A DNA stretch of 64,000 bases from Bradyrhizobium ottawaense (GCF_002278135.3 NZ_CP029425.2:5618001-5682000), one strand, 5' to 3'. Positions 46,458-56,241 are shown, counted from the first letter of the stretch. Notes: a model not told the origin generated them from the sequence alone. Numbers and translations are program-made.

Positions 46458-47717
46458 TCAGGTGTAACCCTTGCTTTTCTTCCACTCGGCCTCCAACTCG
46501 AAGATCGTCTTCCAGTCGCCGGCCTTGACCTCCGGCACATACGGCTCCTGCGGGATCGTGGTGCCCCAGCCGATGGCGTAGCCGACCAGCGTGTGGTCGT
46601 CGCCGCGCATCGTCACGGTGCCGTCGGCACCGAACGGGCACTTGATGGCGAGGCCCTTCAATGCCTCCGCGATCTTCTTGCCGTCGGCGGAGTTCGCCTT
46701 CTTGGCGGCCTCGGCCAGGAACATCACGGCGGTCGCGTTCTGCCACGACCAGTTGGTCGGATACTCGTTATACTTCGCCTTGTAGGCATCGCCCCAGGCC
46801 GCGTTCTCCGGCGTGGTCGGAAAGGTCTTGATGTAGCGGTTGCCGGAGTGGATGCCCTTGGGCAGGTTCTTCACGACGGTGAGCGCGGTGTAGTCGGCCA
46901 TGTTGACCGCGAACACCTCCATCTGGCTGAACATCGCGTAGATGTTGGCCTGGTCGATGTAGGAGGTGAGATCGCCGCCCCAGAGGCAGGAATAAAGCGC
47001 CTGCGGCTTGGCTTGGAGGATCTTCGTCACCACCTCGGTGTAGTCGGGCTGGAACAGCTTTGGCCAGGACTCGCTGATGATCTCCACATCAGGCGCGAAA
47101 CGTTTCAGGTACAGCGTGAATTCGCCGGTGGTGTCGCGGCCGTAGGCATAGTCGGGCGAACAGGTCGCCCATTTCTTCAGGCCCTTGGCCTTGGCGATCG
47201 CGGCGGCGTAGCTGCCGCCGACGATGGAATCGTGGATGCCCTGGCGCACGCAGCGGAACGCATTCGGGATGTGCTGCTTCGGATCAGCCGTCAGCGAAGA
47301 GGCTTCCGAGCAGGTGTGGACGCAGAGCACGCCGAGATCGCGCGCGACCTCATGCACCGCGAAAGATCCGGAGGACGCCTCGCCGTCGAGCAGCAATTCG
47401 CAGCCGTCGGTGTTGACGAGCTCGCGCGCGACGCGGGCGGCTTCCTGCGGCTGGCCCTTGGAATCGCGGATCACCATTTCGATCTGCCGGCCGGCCAAGC
47501 CGCCGGCGGCGTTGACCTTCTCGACCTCGAGCATCACCGCATTGCGCGAGGACGTGCCGAGCTGCGCCACGCGGCCCGACAGGATCGTCGGCATGCCGAT
47601 CTTGATGGTCTTGGCTTGCGCACGCGCCACCCAAGGCGCGGCAACACTCATCGCACCGGCGCCCATCAGCGCCAGCGTTGAACGGCGGCTGATGCCCGGC
47701 GTGCGGGTCCTCGTCAT
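46458..47717 (-). CDS. Branched-chain amino acid-type ABC transporter substrate-binding protein
   Basis: A 419-residue periplasmic-binding type 1 protein. The N-terminus has a twin-arginine-like signal (SRRSTLALMGAGAMSV) with cleavage after ARAQA or nearby. The mature chain starts with KTIKIGMPTILSGRVAQLGT and contains the VIRDSKGQPQEAARVARELV segment. First gene of the Liv-type operon; GGGAGG lies about six bases before the ATG. It diverges from the acyl-CoA ligase gene across about 105 bp. Ligand unknown. Confidence 0.93.
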   Translation of the reverse strand: MTRTRTPGISRRSTLALMGAGAMSVAAPWVARAQAKTIKIGMPTILSGRVAQLGTSSRNAVMLEVEKVNAAGGLAGRQIEMVIRDSKGQPQEAARVARELVNTDGCELLLDGEASSGSFAVHEVARDLGVLCVHTCSEASSLTADPKQHIPNAFRCVRQGIHDSIVGGSYAAAIAKAKGLKKWATCSPDYAYGRDTTGEFTLYLKRFAPDVEIISESWPKLFQPDYTEVVTKILQAKPQALYSCLWGGDLTSYIDQANIYAMFSQMEVFAVNMADYTALTVVKNLPKGIHSGNRYIKTFPTTPENAAWGDAYKAKYNEYPTNWSWQNATAVMFLAEAAKKANSADGKKIAEALKGLAIKCPFGADGTVTMRGDDHTLVGYAIGWGTTIPQEPYVPEVKAGDWKTIFELEAEWKKSKGYT

Positions 47718-47823
47718 TTTTCCCTCCCTCTGTCGGGTCGGCGTGTCCTGATCCCTGTCGGAGATCGTCTCGTCTCCGTGCTCCCAAGGATTTCAGAGGG
47801 TGGGGGGTGACGTCAAGCCGAAG

Positions 47824-49383
47824 ATGAATTACGAGTCAGAATTCATCGAGGGAGGAAGCGAGGCCGATGACCGGCCCAAGATCCGCAAAATGATCAATCT
47901 TTCGAGCTTCATCGCCTTTCATGCCCGGCGCACGCCGGACCGGCCCGCGCTGAAATATCGCGGCGAGGAGATCTCCTACGCGGCGCTCGATGCGCGTGTC
48001 CGAATGGTTGCAGGCTGGCTCGCCGCGCAGGGCATCAGCGCCGGCGACATCGTGGCGGTGCTGATGAAGAACAGCGCGGCGTTCCTGGAGCTGGTCTTCG
48101 CCACCAGCCATCTCGGCGCGGTGTTCTTGCCGATCAACTTCCGCCTCTCCCGCGAGGAGGTCGGCTACATCGCCGGCAATGCCGGCGCACGGCTTCTGAT
48201 CGTCGACGAGGAATTGGCTGCGAATGCCGCGGGCACCGGGATTGCCGTGCTCGACGACGCCGCGCAGCAGAGCATGACGCATCTCGCAGGCGATGTGCCG
48301 CCCGCGCCGATCCATGGTCGCGCGCCATCCGACCTGATGCGGCTGATGTATACCTCGGGCACGACCGATCGTCCCAAGGGCGTGATGCTCTCTTACGATA
48401 ATTTCTACTGGAAGTCGGCGGACCAGACGATCGCGCTGGGGCTCAGCGCCGAGACGCGACTGCTCGTCGTCGGCCCGCTCTATCACGTCGGCGCGCTCGA
48501 CCTGCCCGGCCTCGCCGTGCTCTGGCATGGCGGCTTCATCCGCATCGAACGCAATTTCGAGCCGGAGACGACGCTCGCGGCGATCGCCGAGGACAAGCTC
48601 AACGCGGCATGGTTCGCGCCCGTGATGACCAGCGCGATGCTCACCTGCCCGACGCGTGAGCGCTACGACGTCTCCAGCCTGCAATGGGCCATCGGCGGCG
48701 GCGAGAAGACGCCGGAGCTGCGCATCCGCGCCTTCTCGCAACTTTTCCGCAATGCGCGCTACATCGATGCCTATGGCCTCACCGAGACCGTCGGCGGCGA
48801 CACCTTCATGGAGGCCGGCCGCGAGATCGAGAAGATCGGCTCGACGGGGCGTGCGATTGCCCATGTCGAAATCGAGATCCGCGACGAGGACGGCAAGGTC
48901 TTGCCGGCGAACGTCAACGGCGAGATCTGCTTGCGCGGACCGAAAATCACGCGCGGCTACTGGAAGGATCCGGAGAAGACGGCGTCCGCCTTCTTCGGCG
49001 ACTGGTTCCGCAGCGGCGACGTCGGCTATCTTGATGAGGATGGCTTCCTGTATCTGACCGACCGCAAGAAGGACATGATCATCTCCGGCGGCGAGAACAT
49101 CGCCTCTTCCGAGGTCGAGCGCGTCATCTATGAAATGCCCGAAGTGCGCGAAGTCGCGGTGATCGGCCTGCGCGATGGGCGCTGGGGCGAACGGCCGGTC
49201 GCGATCGTCGTGCTGACCGAGGGCGCCAGGCTCGAGCTCCCTGCCCTCGCCGAGCATTGTCGCGCGCGGCTCGCGAGCTTCAAGGTGCCGAAAGAGCTGA
49301 TCATTCGCGACAGCCTCCCGCGCAACCCGTCTGGAAAGATTCTCAAGCGCGTGCTGCGCGCCGAACTGGAGACCGTGGCATGA
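47824..49383 (+). CDS. AMP-binding acyl-CoA ligase
   Basis: A 519-residue ANL-superfamily enzyme that activates a carboxylic acid to its CoA thioester. The ATP loop reads YTSGTTDRPKGVMLS, with Asp replacing the usual Gly after TSGTT. Further motifs are IDAYGLTETVGG, the hinge-region YLTDRKKDMIISGGENI, and the C-terminal catalytic Lys in NPSGKILKRVL. The start is uncertain: ATG at 47824 or ATG at 47890 (MINLSSFIAFH, the more usual N-terminus). First gene of a coupled ligase-TetR-monooxygenase operon. Substrate probably an aromatic, medium-chain or keto-derived acid. Confidence 0.9.
   Translation: MNYESEFIEGGSEADDRPKIRKMINLSSFIAFHARRTPDRPALKYRGEEISYAALDARVRMVAGWLAAQGISAGDIVAVLMKNSAAFLELVFATSHLGAVFLPINFRLSREEVGYIAGNAGARLLIVDEELAANAAGTGIAVLDDAAQQSMTHLAGDVPPAPIHGRAPSDLMRLMYTSGTTDRPKGVMLSYDNFYWKSADQTIALGLSAETRLLVVGPLYHVGALDLPGLAVLWHGGFIRIERNFEPETTLAAIAEDKLNAAWFAPVMTSAMLTCPTRERYDVSSLQWAIGGGEKTPELRIRAFSQLFRNARYIDAYGLTETVGGDTFMEAGREIEKIGSTGRAIAHVEIEIRDEDGKVLPANVNGEICLRGPKITRGYWKDPEKTASAFFGDWFRSGDVGYLDEDGFLYLTDRKKDMIISGGENIASSEVERVIYEMPEVREVAVIGLRDGRWGERPVAIVVLTEGARLELPALAEHCRARLASFKVPKELIIRDSLPRNPSGKILKRVLRAELETVA
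47867..47893 (+). other. Short reading frame with strong ribosome site overlapping the acyl-CoA ligase start
   Basis: An eight-codon frame (ATG 47867 to TGA 47891-47893) has GGAGGAAG about ten bases upstream, and its TGA overlaps the ATG at 47890 (ATGA). It is in a different frame from the ligase. It may be chance, or a leader coupling translation to the 47890 start. Confidence 0.25.
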
Positions 49384-50027
49384 CGCAAGGCCCCGCCACC
49401 GCGAAGATCACAAAGCTCAACCGCGTCGAGCGCAACGCCTGGACCAAGCAGAAGATCTTCGAGGCCGCCACCAAGGTCGTCGGCAAGCATGGCTATGCCG
49501 AAGCCTCCGTCGCCCGCATCACCGAACAGGCCGGCGTCGCGCAGGGCACTTTCTACAATCATTTCGAGAACCGCCAGGAGCTGCTCGACCAGCTGCTGCC
49601 GAAGATCGGCCTCGACATGGTCGAGTTCATCCGCGCCCGCACCGGCACTGCGGATGCGGCGCGGCAGGAGATCGAGCGCTTCGCCGCCTTCTTCGACTTC
49701 ATCCGCGAGGTGCCGGAGTTTTTGCGCATCCTCAACGAGGCCGAATTCTTCGCACCCATCGGTTACCAGAAACATCTCGACAACATCTCGGTCGCCTATG
49801 TCCGCATCCTCCGCCGTGCGCGCCTTGCCGGCGGCATCGAGGATTTCAGCGACGACGAGTTCGAGGCGATCGTCCACATGCTGATGGGCGCGCGCGGCTA
49901 TCTCAGCCGCCGCTACTCCTACTCGGCCGGCGGCGTCACCGCCGTGCCCGAGCACGTCATCTCCGCCTATCGCAAGCTGATGACGCGCGGCCTCTTCACC
50001 GCCTCCGGAGACCAGGACACGCCATGA
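49380..50027 (+). CDS. TetR/AcrR-family transcriptional regulator
   Basis: A 215-residue regulator. The N-terminal helix-turn-helix reads IFEAATKVVGKHGYAEASVA and ITEQAGVAQGTFYNHFENRQELL, the standard TetR pattern. The ligand domain is alpha-helical. ATG overlaps the ligase stop and its own stop overlaps the monooxygenase start (both ATGA), so the three genes are translated together. Likely controls this operon and perhaps the divergent transporter. Confidence 0.93.
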   Translation: MTQGPATAKITKLNRVERNAWTKQKIFEAATKVVGKHGYAEASVARITEQAGVAQGTFYNHFENRQELLDQLLPKIGLDMVEFIRARTGTADAARQEIERFAAFFDFIREVPEFLRILNEAEFFAPIGYQKHLDNISVAYVRILRRARLAGGIEDFSDDEFEAIVHMLMGARGYLSRRYSYSAGGVTAVPEHVISAYRKLMTRGLFTASGDQDTP

Positions 50028-51934
50028 ACATCGAATCTCCGCACAGGCCGCTCGACCTCGCCTCGACCATCGCGGAAGGCGACATCCGCTGCCTCCTGAT
50101 GGTGCTGGTGCATATGACCGGCGACGAGAAATGGCTCGCGGCGCCGTACTTGCCCAAGCGCGACATCCGCCTCATCCCCGATCCCGAGGCCGGCGTGCCC
50201 AAGGAGATCCAGGACGAAATCCGCGCCGCCGTGGTGAAGCTCTTCGCCGATGGTACGCCGAAGCCTGTCATCGCCGACCCTGGCGACGAGCTCCTGCTGA
50301 AGATGATGCGCGCCTGTCTCGGCGAGAATGTCGCGCCGGAATATGCCCCTCTGATGCGCGAGGAAATGGGCTTCGTATCGCGCGAGGCACGTTGGACCAA
50401 ACGTCCTGCCGACGACAAGCTTGCCGACCAGCACGTGCTGATCGTCGGCGCTGGCGTCTGCGCCATTGCGCTCGGCGTGGCGCTCGGCCATCTCGGCATT
50501 CCCTACACCATCGTCGAGAAGAACGCCGAGCTCGGCGGCACCTGGTGGATCAACCGCTATCCCGGCTGCGGCGTCGACACGCCGAACCACTCCTATTCTT
50601 ATTCCTTCGGCTCGGGGAATGCTTGGACGCGCTATTTCTGCCGGCGCGAGGAGCTGCTCGGATATCTCCAGAAAGTCGCCGACGAATACGGCATCCGCGA
50701 GCATCTGCGCGTCAACACCGAGCTGACCTCGTCGCGCTGGGACGAGGGCAAGCTGCGCTGGATCTCGACGCTCAAGACCGAGACCGGCGAGGAGACCTTC
50801 GAATCCACCGCGCTGGTCTCCGCCATCGGCCAGCTCAACGATCCCTCCCGCGCCCGCTTCAAAGGCGAGGAGGACTTCAAGGGAACGATCCTGCATTCGG
50901 CGCTGTGGTCGAGCGATATCAATCTCGACGGCAAGCATGTCGCCGTGATCGGCACCGGCGCAACCTCGATGCAGCTGGTGCCGTCGATCGCCGGCCGCGT
51001 CGCCTCGGTCGCCGTCTATCAGCGCAGCGCGCAATGGGCGCGGCCGGTGAAGGGTTATGCCGATCCGATCAGCGAGGGCGCGCGCTGGCTGCTGGCGCAT
51101 CTGCCGTTCTATGTGCAGTGGTACCGCTTCAACATGTTCTGGCGCTATGGCGACGGCCTCTTGCCGTTCCTGCGCAAGGACCCGGCCTGGCCGCATCCGG
51201 AGCGCGCCGTCAACAAGGGCAACGACCGGCACCGCCAGGAGTTGACCGACTTCATCCTGTCGGAATTGCAGGGGCGGCCGGACCTGATCGAAAAATGCGT
51301 GCCGACCTATCCGCCCTACGGCAAGCGCATCCTGCTCGACAACAACTGGTTCAAGACGTTGACGCGGCCGAACGTGGAACTCGTCACCGACGCGATCGAC
51401 CATTTCGATCGGGGCGGCATCGTCACCGCCGACGGCAGGCACCGCCCGGCCGATGTCATCGTGGTCGCGACCGGGTTCAAGGTGACGGAGATGGCGGCCC
51501 GCCTCAACATCAGCGGCCGCGACGGCAAGAATTTGCGCCAGGCATGGGCCAACGACAATCCGACGGCGTTTCTCGGCCTCACCGTGCCCGATTTCCCCAA
51601 CTTCTTCTGCATGCTCGGCCCCAACTCCGGCCCCGCGCATGGCGGCAGCGTGATCTTCCAGTCGGAATGCCAGAGCCGCTACATCGCCGCCTGCCTAGCC
51701 GAAATGATCGAGCACGACGTCGCTGCCATCGACGTCCGCCCTGATGTGCTCGACGACTACGTCCGAAAGGTCGACACCGAGCACGAGACAATGATCTGGA
51801 CCCATCCGGGCATGAGCACCTACTACCGCAATTCGAGTGGCCGCGTGTTTTCCGCGATGCCGTGGCGGTTCGTCGACTATTGGCGCATGACGCATGATCC
51901 GGATCTGGGGCAGTACAGGCTGACGAAAGCTTGA
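50024..51934 (+). CDS. Flavin-dependent monooxygenase, Baeyer-Villiger type (HAPMO-like)
   Basis: A 636-residue FAD/NADPH enzyme. An N-terminal extension of about 135 residues precedes the FAD loop VGAGVCAIAL (141-150). GGTWWINRYPGCGVDTP follows at 171-187, the Baeyer-Villiger fingerprint region FKGTILHSALWS at 285-296, the NADPH loop IGTGATSMQ (309-317) and a late VVATGF. The extension and total length fit 4-hydroxyacetophenone monooxygenase rather than shorter cyclohexanone-type enzymes. The fingerprint ends in Ser instead of Pro. It would insert oxygen next to a ketone to give an ester. Coupled to the TetR gene. Confidence 0.88.
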   Translation: MNIESPHRPLDLASTIAEGDIRCLLMVLVHMTGDEKWLAAPYLPKRDIRLIPDPEAGVPKEIQDEIRAAVVKLFADGTPKPVIADPGDELLLKMMRACLGENVAPEYAPLMREEMGFVSREARWTKRPADDKLADQHVLIVGAGVCAIALGVALGHLGIPYTIVEKNAELGGTWWINRYPGCGVDTPNHSYSYSFGSGNAWTRYFCRREELLGYLQKVADEYGIREHLRVNTELTSSRWDEGKLRWISTLKTETGEETFESTALVSAIGQLNDPSRARFKGEEDFKGTILHSALWSSDINLDGKHVAVIGTGATSMQLVPSIAGRVASVAVYQRSAQWARPVKGYADPISEGARWLLAHLPFYVQWYRFNMFWRYGDGLLPFLRKDPAWPHPERAVNKGNDRHRQELTDFILSELQGRPDLIEKCVPTYPPYGKRILLDNNWFKTLTRPNVELVTDAIDHFDRGGIVTADGRHRPADVIVVATGFKVTEMAARLNISGRDGKNLRQAWANDNPTAFLGLTVPDFPNFFCMLGPNSGPAHGGSVIFQSECQSRYIAACLAEMIEHDVAAIDVRPDVLDDYVRKVDTEHETMIWTHPGMSTYYRNSSGRVFSAMPWRFVDYWRMTHDPDLGQYRLTKA

Positions 51935-51977
51935 GGTCATTCGTCGGGACGAACTCAGGCTGAAGCTTGTCCCACAT

Positions 51978-52058
51978 CGTCATTGCCAGCGCAGCGAAGC
52001 AATCCAGACCCTTTCCGCGGAGGGATTCTGGATTGCTTCGCTTGCGCTCGCAATGACG
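51978..52058. repeat. Palindromic intergenic repeat between convergent genes
   Basis: Arms at about 51978-52007 and 52027-52058 are mostly complementary (CGTCATTGCCAGCGCAGCG against the CTCGCAATGACG end). It lies between the monooxygenase and alanine dehydrogenase stops and could serve as a bidirectional terminator. REP-like. Confidence 0.75.
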
Positions 52059-52064
52059 GCCTAT

Positions 52065-53180
52065 TCAGGCCGCGAGCCCAGTCTCCACCGGCGCAAACTC
52101 CAGCCCGAGGCTCTCCGCCACCGCCTTGTTGGTGATGCGGCCGCGATGGACGTTCAGCCCGTTGCGCAAATGCGGGTTTTCCAGCACCGCGGCAAAGCCC
52201 TTGTTCGCGAGCATCAGGCCGAACGGCAGCGTCGCATTGTTCAGCGCCTGGCTCGACGTCACCGGTACCGCGCCCGGCATATTGGCGACGCAATAGTGCA
52301 CGACGCCGTCGACCTCGTAGGTCGGGTCGCTGTGCGTGGTTGCGTGCGAAGTCTCGAAGCAGCCGCCCTGGTCGATCGCGACGTCGACCAGCACGGCGCC
52401 TGGCCGCATCGATTTCAGCATCGCGCGCGTGACCAGCTTGGGGGCGCTGGCGCCCGGCACCAGCACCGCGCCGATCACCACGTCGGCGGCGAACACCTCG
52501 TCCTCGACCGATTCGATGGTCGAGAAGCGGGTACGCACGCGTCCGGCAAAAAGATCGTCCAATTGGCGCAAGCGCGGGATCGAGCGGTCGATCACGGTGA
52601 CTTCGGCACCGAGGCCCGCGGCCATGCGCGCCGCCTGCGTTCCGACCACGCCGCCGCCAAGCACGACGACGCGCGCCGGCTGCACGCCGGGCACGCCGCC
52701 CAGCAGCAGGCCGCGGCCGCCTGCCGAGCGCTTGAGCGCGGCGCCGGCGGCCTCGATGGCGAGGCGGCCGGCGACTTCGCTCATCGGGGCGAGCAGCGGG
52801 AGGTGACCGTTCGCGTCCGTGACGGTTTCATAGGCGATCGCGGTACAGCCGGAGGCAAGCAGGCCCTTGGCCTGCTCCGGATCCGGCGCAAGATGAAGAT
52901 AAGTGAACAGGATCTGGCCTTCTCGGAGCTGGACCCACTCGCTCTTCTGCGGTTCCTTCACCTTCACGATCATGTCGGACTTGGCAAAGATATCGCGGGC
53001 GCTCTCGGCGATGGTGGCCCCTGCCCGCCGATACACCTCGTCGGGCGCGCCGATGCCGCCGCCGGCGCTGGTCTCGACCGTGACCTGGTGTCCGGCCGCG
53101 ACATATTCGCGGACCGCGCCCGGGGTGAGCCCGACGCGATATTCCTGCACCTTGATCTCCTTGGGCACACCGACGCGCAT
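52065..53180 (-). CDS. ald: Alanine dehydrogenase
   Basis: A 371-residue NAD-dependent L-alanine dehydrogenase. The N-terminus MRVGVPKEIKVQEYRVGLTP is diagnostic. The substrate Lys lies in VKVKEP, the catalytic His in LFTYLHLAPD, the Rossmann loop is VLGGGVVGTQAARMA near residue 175, and DVAIDQGGCFETS lies near 270. It interconverts alanine with pyruvate and ammonia. ATG at 53180 with AAAGGAG nine bases upstream; a 39-codon longer frame has no such site. Divergent from an Lrp-type regulator, the usual arrangement. Confidence 0.96.
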   Translation of the reverse strand: MRVGVPKEIKVQEYRVGLTPGAVREYVAAGHQVTVETSAGGGIGAPDEVYRRAGATIAESARDIFAKSDMIVKVKEPQKSEWVQLREGQILFTYLHLAPDPEQAKGLLASGCTAIAYETVTDANGHLPLLAPMSEVAGRLAIEAAGAALKRSAGGRGLLLGGVPGVQPARVVVLGGGVVGTQAARMAAGLGAEVTVIDRSIPRLRQLDDLFAGRVRTRFSTIESVEDEVFAADVVIGAVLVPGASAPKLVTRAMLKSMRPGAVLVDVAIDQGGCFETSHATTHSDPTYEVDGVVHYCVANMPGAVPVTSSQALNNATLPFGLMLANKGFAAVLENPHLRNGLNVHRGRITNKAVAESLGLEFAPVETGLAA

Positions 53181-53325
53181 CTTTTGGGCTCCTTTGCCAA
53201 CGCCTTGATTCGGTTCCTCATCGTAGCGACGGGGCCGGTTTGGTTTCGTGCAAATATCCGCTAGTTTCGGCAGGCCCGCGCCGGTTTTCGGCGCCAAGCC
53301 GCCCTTTCACGCTGGAAACGAAACA

Positions 53326-53805
53326 TTGGCCCTCGACCGGAAAGACCTCGCGATCCTCGCGGAACTCACGACCAATGCACGTGCCAGCCACACCGAGCTT
53401 GCCAACAAGGTAGGGCTCTCCAGCACGGCGCTGGCCCGGCGGCAGAAGGCACTGGAGGACGAGGGCTACATCCAGGCCTACCAGGCCGCACTCGATCTGG
53501 CCCAGTTCGGCCTCACCACCACCGTGCTGGTTCGCATCGCGCTGGAGAGCCAGAGCGACGACGCATTGAAGGCGTTCGAGGCCGAGGTGGTGAAATGCCC
53601 TTCCGTCGTGCGCTGCTTCCTGATGTCGGGAACCGACGACTACATCCTGATCGTGCTCGCACGCGACATTCAGGATTTCGAGCGCATCCACCGCACCGAG
53701 CTGTCCCGCCTGCCGCGCGTCGCACGCGTGCAATCGAGCTTTGCCCTACGCGACATCGTCAACCGTGCGGTGCCGACCGTGGTGTTCGGCGAAGCGAAGC
53801 GGTAG
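53326..53805 (+). CDS. Lrp/AsnC-family transcriptional regulator
   Basis: A 159-residue regulator. The helix-turn-helix is LDRKDLAILAELTTNARASH and ELANKVGLSSTALARRQKAL. The C-terminal RAM domain has VRCFLMSGTDDYILIVLARD. I prefer the TTG at 53326 because it gives a family-typical N-terminus and length, with GGAAAC upstream. A GTG at 53248 would add 26 unusual residues. Divergent from alanine dehydrogenase, which it probably activates in response to alanine. Confidence 0.87.
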   Translation: MALDRKDLAILAELTTNARASHTELANKVGLSSTALARRQKALEDEGYIQAYQAALDLAQFGLTTTVLVRIALESQSDDALKAFEAEVVKCPSVVRCFLMSGTDDYILIVLARDIQDFERIHRTELSRLPRVARVQSSFALRDIVNRAVPTVVFGEAKR

Positions 53806-53886
53806 CCGGGGCCATCCCGCTCCACTGTCATAGAACTGTCATCGAATGTGCCGAGAGCTGTGCTTCTCGCACATTCGGGACAGACC

Positions 53887-56241
53887 ATGGATTATTTCAA
53901 GCGCTTCAACTTCCTGTTCGCCGCACCAGTATTCGACGCCGACGATCTCGAAGGCGTCCGCTTCAACCAGATCATCGAGGAGATCCAGCGCTCCGGCTTC
54001 GAGGTGGTCCGGGCGCGCAAACTAGAAGATGCCGAGATGGCGGTGCAGACCGATGCCGCGATCGGGTGCATGGTGGTGGACTGGGGCAAGAAGGGCCTGG
54101 AGGGCAAGACCTCGGCGCTGATCAACCTGATGCGCCGCCGCGGCCTCGATTTCCCGATTATCCTGCTGATCCGGCGCAAGCGCTTCGAGGACCTGCCGGT
54201 CGAGGTGCTCGATTTCATCGACGGCTACGTCTTCCTGTCCGAGGAGACGCCGACCTTCATCGCCAAGAATCTGATCAGCCGGCTCAAACAATATGCCGAA
54301 ACGCTGAAGACGCCGTTCTTCGGCGCCCTGGTCGACTATGCCGAGGAAGGCAACCAGCTCTGGACCTGCCCGGGGCATAATGGCGGCGTATTCTACAACC
54401 GCAGCCCGATCGGCCGGGTCTTCGTCGAGCATCTCGGCGAATCCGTGTTCCGCGACGACCTCGACAATTCCGTGCTCGATCTCGGCGACCTCCTCACCCA
54501 TGAAGGGCCGGCGCTGAAGGCGCAGAAGGAAGCCGCGCAGATTTTTGGCGCGGAGAAGACCTATTTCGTGCTCAACGGCACCTCGACCTCGAACAAGGTC
54601 GCGCTCGGCGCCCTCGTTACCGACGGCGACCTCGTGCTGTTCGACCGCAACAATCACAAGGCCGCCCATCACGGCGCGCTGATGATCAACGGCGGCGTCC
54701 CGGTTTACGTGCCGACCATCCGCAACGCCTGGGGCCTGATCGGACCGATGCGCTGGGACGTGCTGGACGAGAAAACCTTGCGCGAGGCGATCCGCAATCA
54801 CCCGCTGGTCACGGACAAGGAGGCTTGGCGCAAGGAGCGGCCGTTCCGCGTCGCCGTGGTCGAACAGTGCACCTATGATGGGACGATCCACAGCGCCGAG
54901 ATGATCCTGAAGCGCATCGGCCATCTCTGCGAGTACATCCTGTTCGACGAGGCCTGGGCCGGATTCATGAAATTCCACCCGCTCTATGCCGGCCGTTTCG
55001 CCATGGGGCTGGCGAACCTTCCGCCGGAAGCACCGGGCATCATCGCGACGCAATCGACCCACAAGCAGCTTGCCAGCTTCTCGCAGGCCTCACAGATCCA
55101 CATCAAGGACCGCCACATCCGCGGTCAGAAGCGGCGCGTCGAGCACCGCCGCTTCAACGAGAGCTTCATGCAGCACGCCTCCACGTCACCCTTCTATCCG
55201 CTGTTCGCCTCGCTCGACGTCGGCGCCCAGATGATGAAGGGCCGCTCAGGCGAAGTGCTGTGGGACGACACCATCCGCCTCGGCATCGAGCTGCGCAAGA
55301 AGATCCGCGCGATGCGCAGGGAGTTCGAAGAGAAGGAGCAGAACGCCGATTGGCGCTGGTTCTTCGAACCCTTCGTTCCCGACCGCGTCGCCATTCCCGA
55401 TGTCGGCCGCCCCGGCGCCGTCCACAACGTCGCCTGGGAAACCCTCTCGACCGATGAACTCGCCACCAATCCCGCGCTGTGGCAGCTCTCTCCCGATACC
55501 AACTGGCACGGCTTCCCCGGCATGGCCGAGGGGTTTGCCATGACAGATCCGAACAAGCTGACGCTGCTCACCCCCGGCTTCGACCGCTCAGGTGCCTATG
55601 CCGAGCACGGCATCCCCGCCCCCGTTGTGGCGCAATATCTGCGCGAGAACCGCATCGTTCCCGAGAAGAACGACCTCAACTCCCTGCTCTTCCTGCTCAC
55701 CCCCGGCGTCGAGGCGAGCAAGGCCGGCACGCTGATCTCCGGCCTGGTCGCCTTCAAGAAGCTGCACGATGACAATGCGCTGCTGTCCGACGTCATTCCG
55801 GAGTTCTACCAGCGGCGGCAGGCGCGCTATGCCGGCGTGCGCTTACGCGATCTCTGCGGCGAGATGCACCGGTTCTTCCGCACCGCCGACGTCAGCGCGC
55901 TTCAGGCGAAGCAGTTCATGCCCGAGCACATGCCTGAGATCGCGATGTCGCCTCGCGATGCTGCCCGCTATCTGTTCAAGAACGATGTCGACTACCTGCC
56001 GATCGAGGCCATCGCTGGCCGCATCGCGACCACGCCCTTCGTGGTCTATCCGCCAGGCATCGCCACCATCGTGCCCGGCGAGCGGTTGACCGAGCGGGCC
56101 AAGCCCATGGTGGATTATCTCAAGATGTTCGAAACCTGCTTCAACACGTTTCCGGGCTTCGACGTCGAGATCCAGGGCGTCTACAAGGAGATCGATGCCC
56201 AGGGGCGCATCGGGCTCTATACTTACGTCGTTGCCGAGTAG
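53887..56241 (+). CDS. Orn/Lys/Arg-type PLP-dependent decarboxylase
   Basis: A 784-residue fold-type I decarboxylase. The N-terminal receiver-like wing domain covers about residues 1-130. The core has TCPGHNGGVFYNRSPIG near 160, the phosphate-site NGTSTSNK, the Asp in LFDEAWAGFMKFHPLY and the PLP Lys393 in QSTHKQLASFS. The C-terminal domain ends in LYTYVVAE. Length matches the biodegradative arginine/lysine/ornithine decarboxylases; which amino acid is used cannot be read reliably. ATG at 53887 with GGGA upstream. A GNAT gene follows after 6 bp. Confidence 0.93.
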   Translation: MDYFKRFNFLFAAPVFDADDLEGVRFNQIIEEIQRSGFEVVRARKLEDAEMAVQTDAAIGCMVVDWGKKGLEGKTSALINLMRRRGLDFPIILLIRRKRFEDLPVEVLDFIDGYVFLSEETPTFIAKNLISRLKQYAETLKTPFFGALVDYAEEGNQLWTCPGHNGGVFYNRSPIGRVFVEHLGESVFRDDLDNSVLDLGDLLTHEGPALKAQKEAAQIFGAEKTYFVLNGTSTSNKVALGALVTDGDLVLFDRNNHKAAHHGALMINGGVPVYVPTIRNAWGLIGPMRWDVLDEKTLREAIRNHPLVTDKEAWRKERPFRVAVVEQCTYDGTIHSAEMILKRIGHLCEYILFDEAWAGFMKFHPLYAGRFAMGLANLPPEAPGIIATQSTHKQLASFSQASQIHIKDRHIRGQKRRVEHRRFNESFMQHASTSPFYPLFASLDVGAQMMKGRSGEVLWDDTIRLGIELRKKIRAMRREFEEKEQNADWRWFFEPFVPDRVAIPDVGRPGAVHNVAWETLSTDELATNPALWQLSPDTNWHGFPGMAEGFAMTDPNKLTLLTPGFDRSGAYAEHGIPAPVVAQYLRENRIVPEKNDLNSLLFLLTPGVEASKAGTLISGLVAFKKLHDDNALLSDVIPEFYQRRQARYAGVRLRDLCGEMHRFFRTADVSALQAKQFMPEHMPEIAMSPRDAARYLFKNDVDYLPIEAIAGRIATTPFVVYPPGIATIVPGERLTERAKPMVDYLKMFETCFNTFPGFDVEIQGVYKEIDAQGRIGLYTYVVAE

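Noticed and set aside
47759-47778. CGGAGA-N8-TCTCCG inverted repeat between the Liv-type operon and the ligase operon as a TetR site
   Set aside because: Arms are only six bases and GC-rich repeats of this size are common here; not enough to call an operator.
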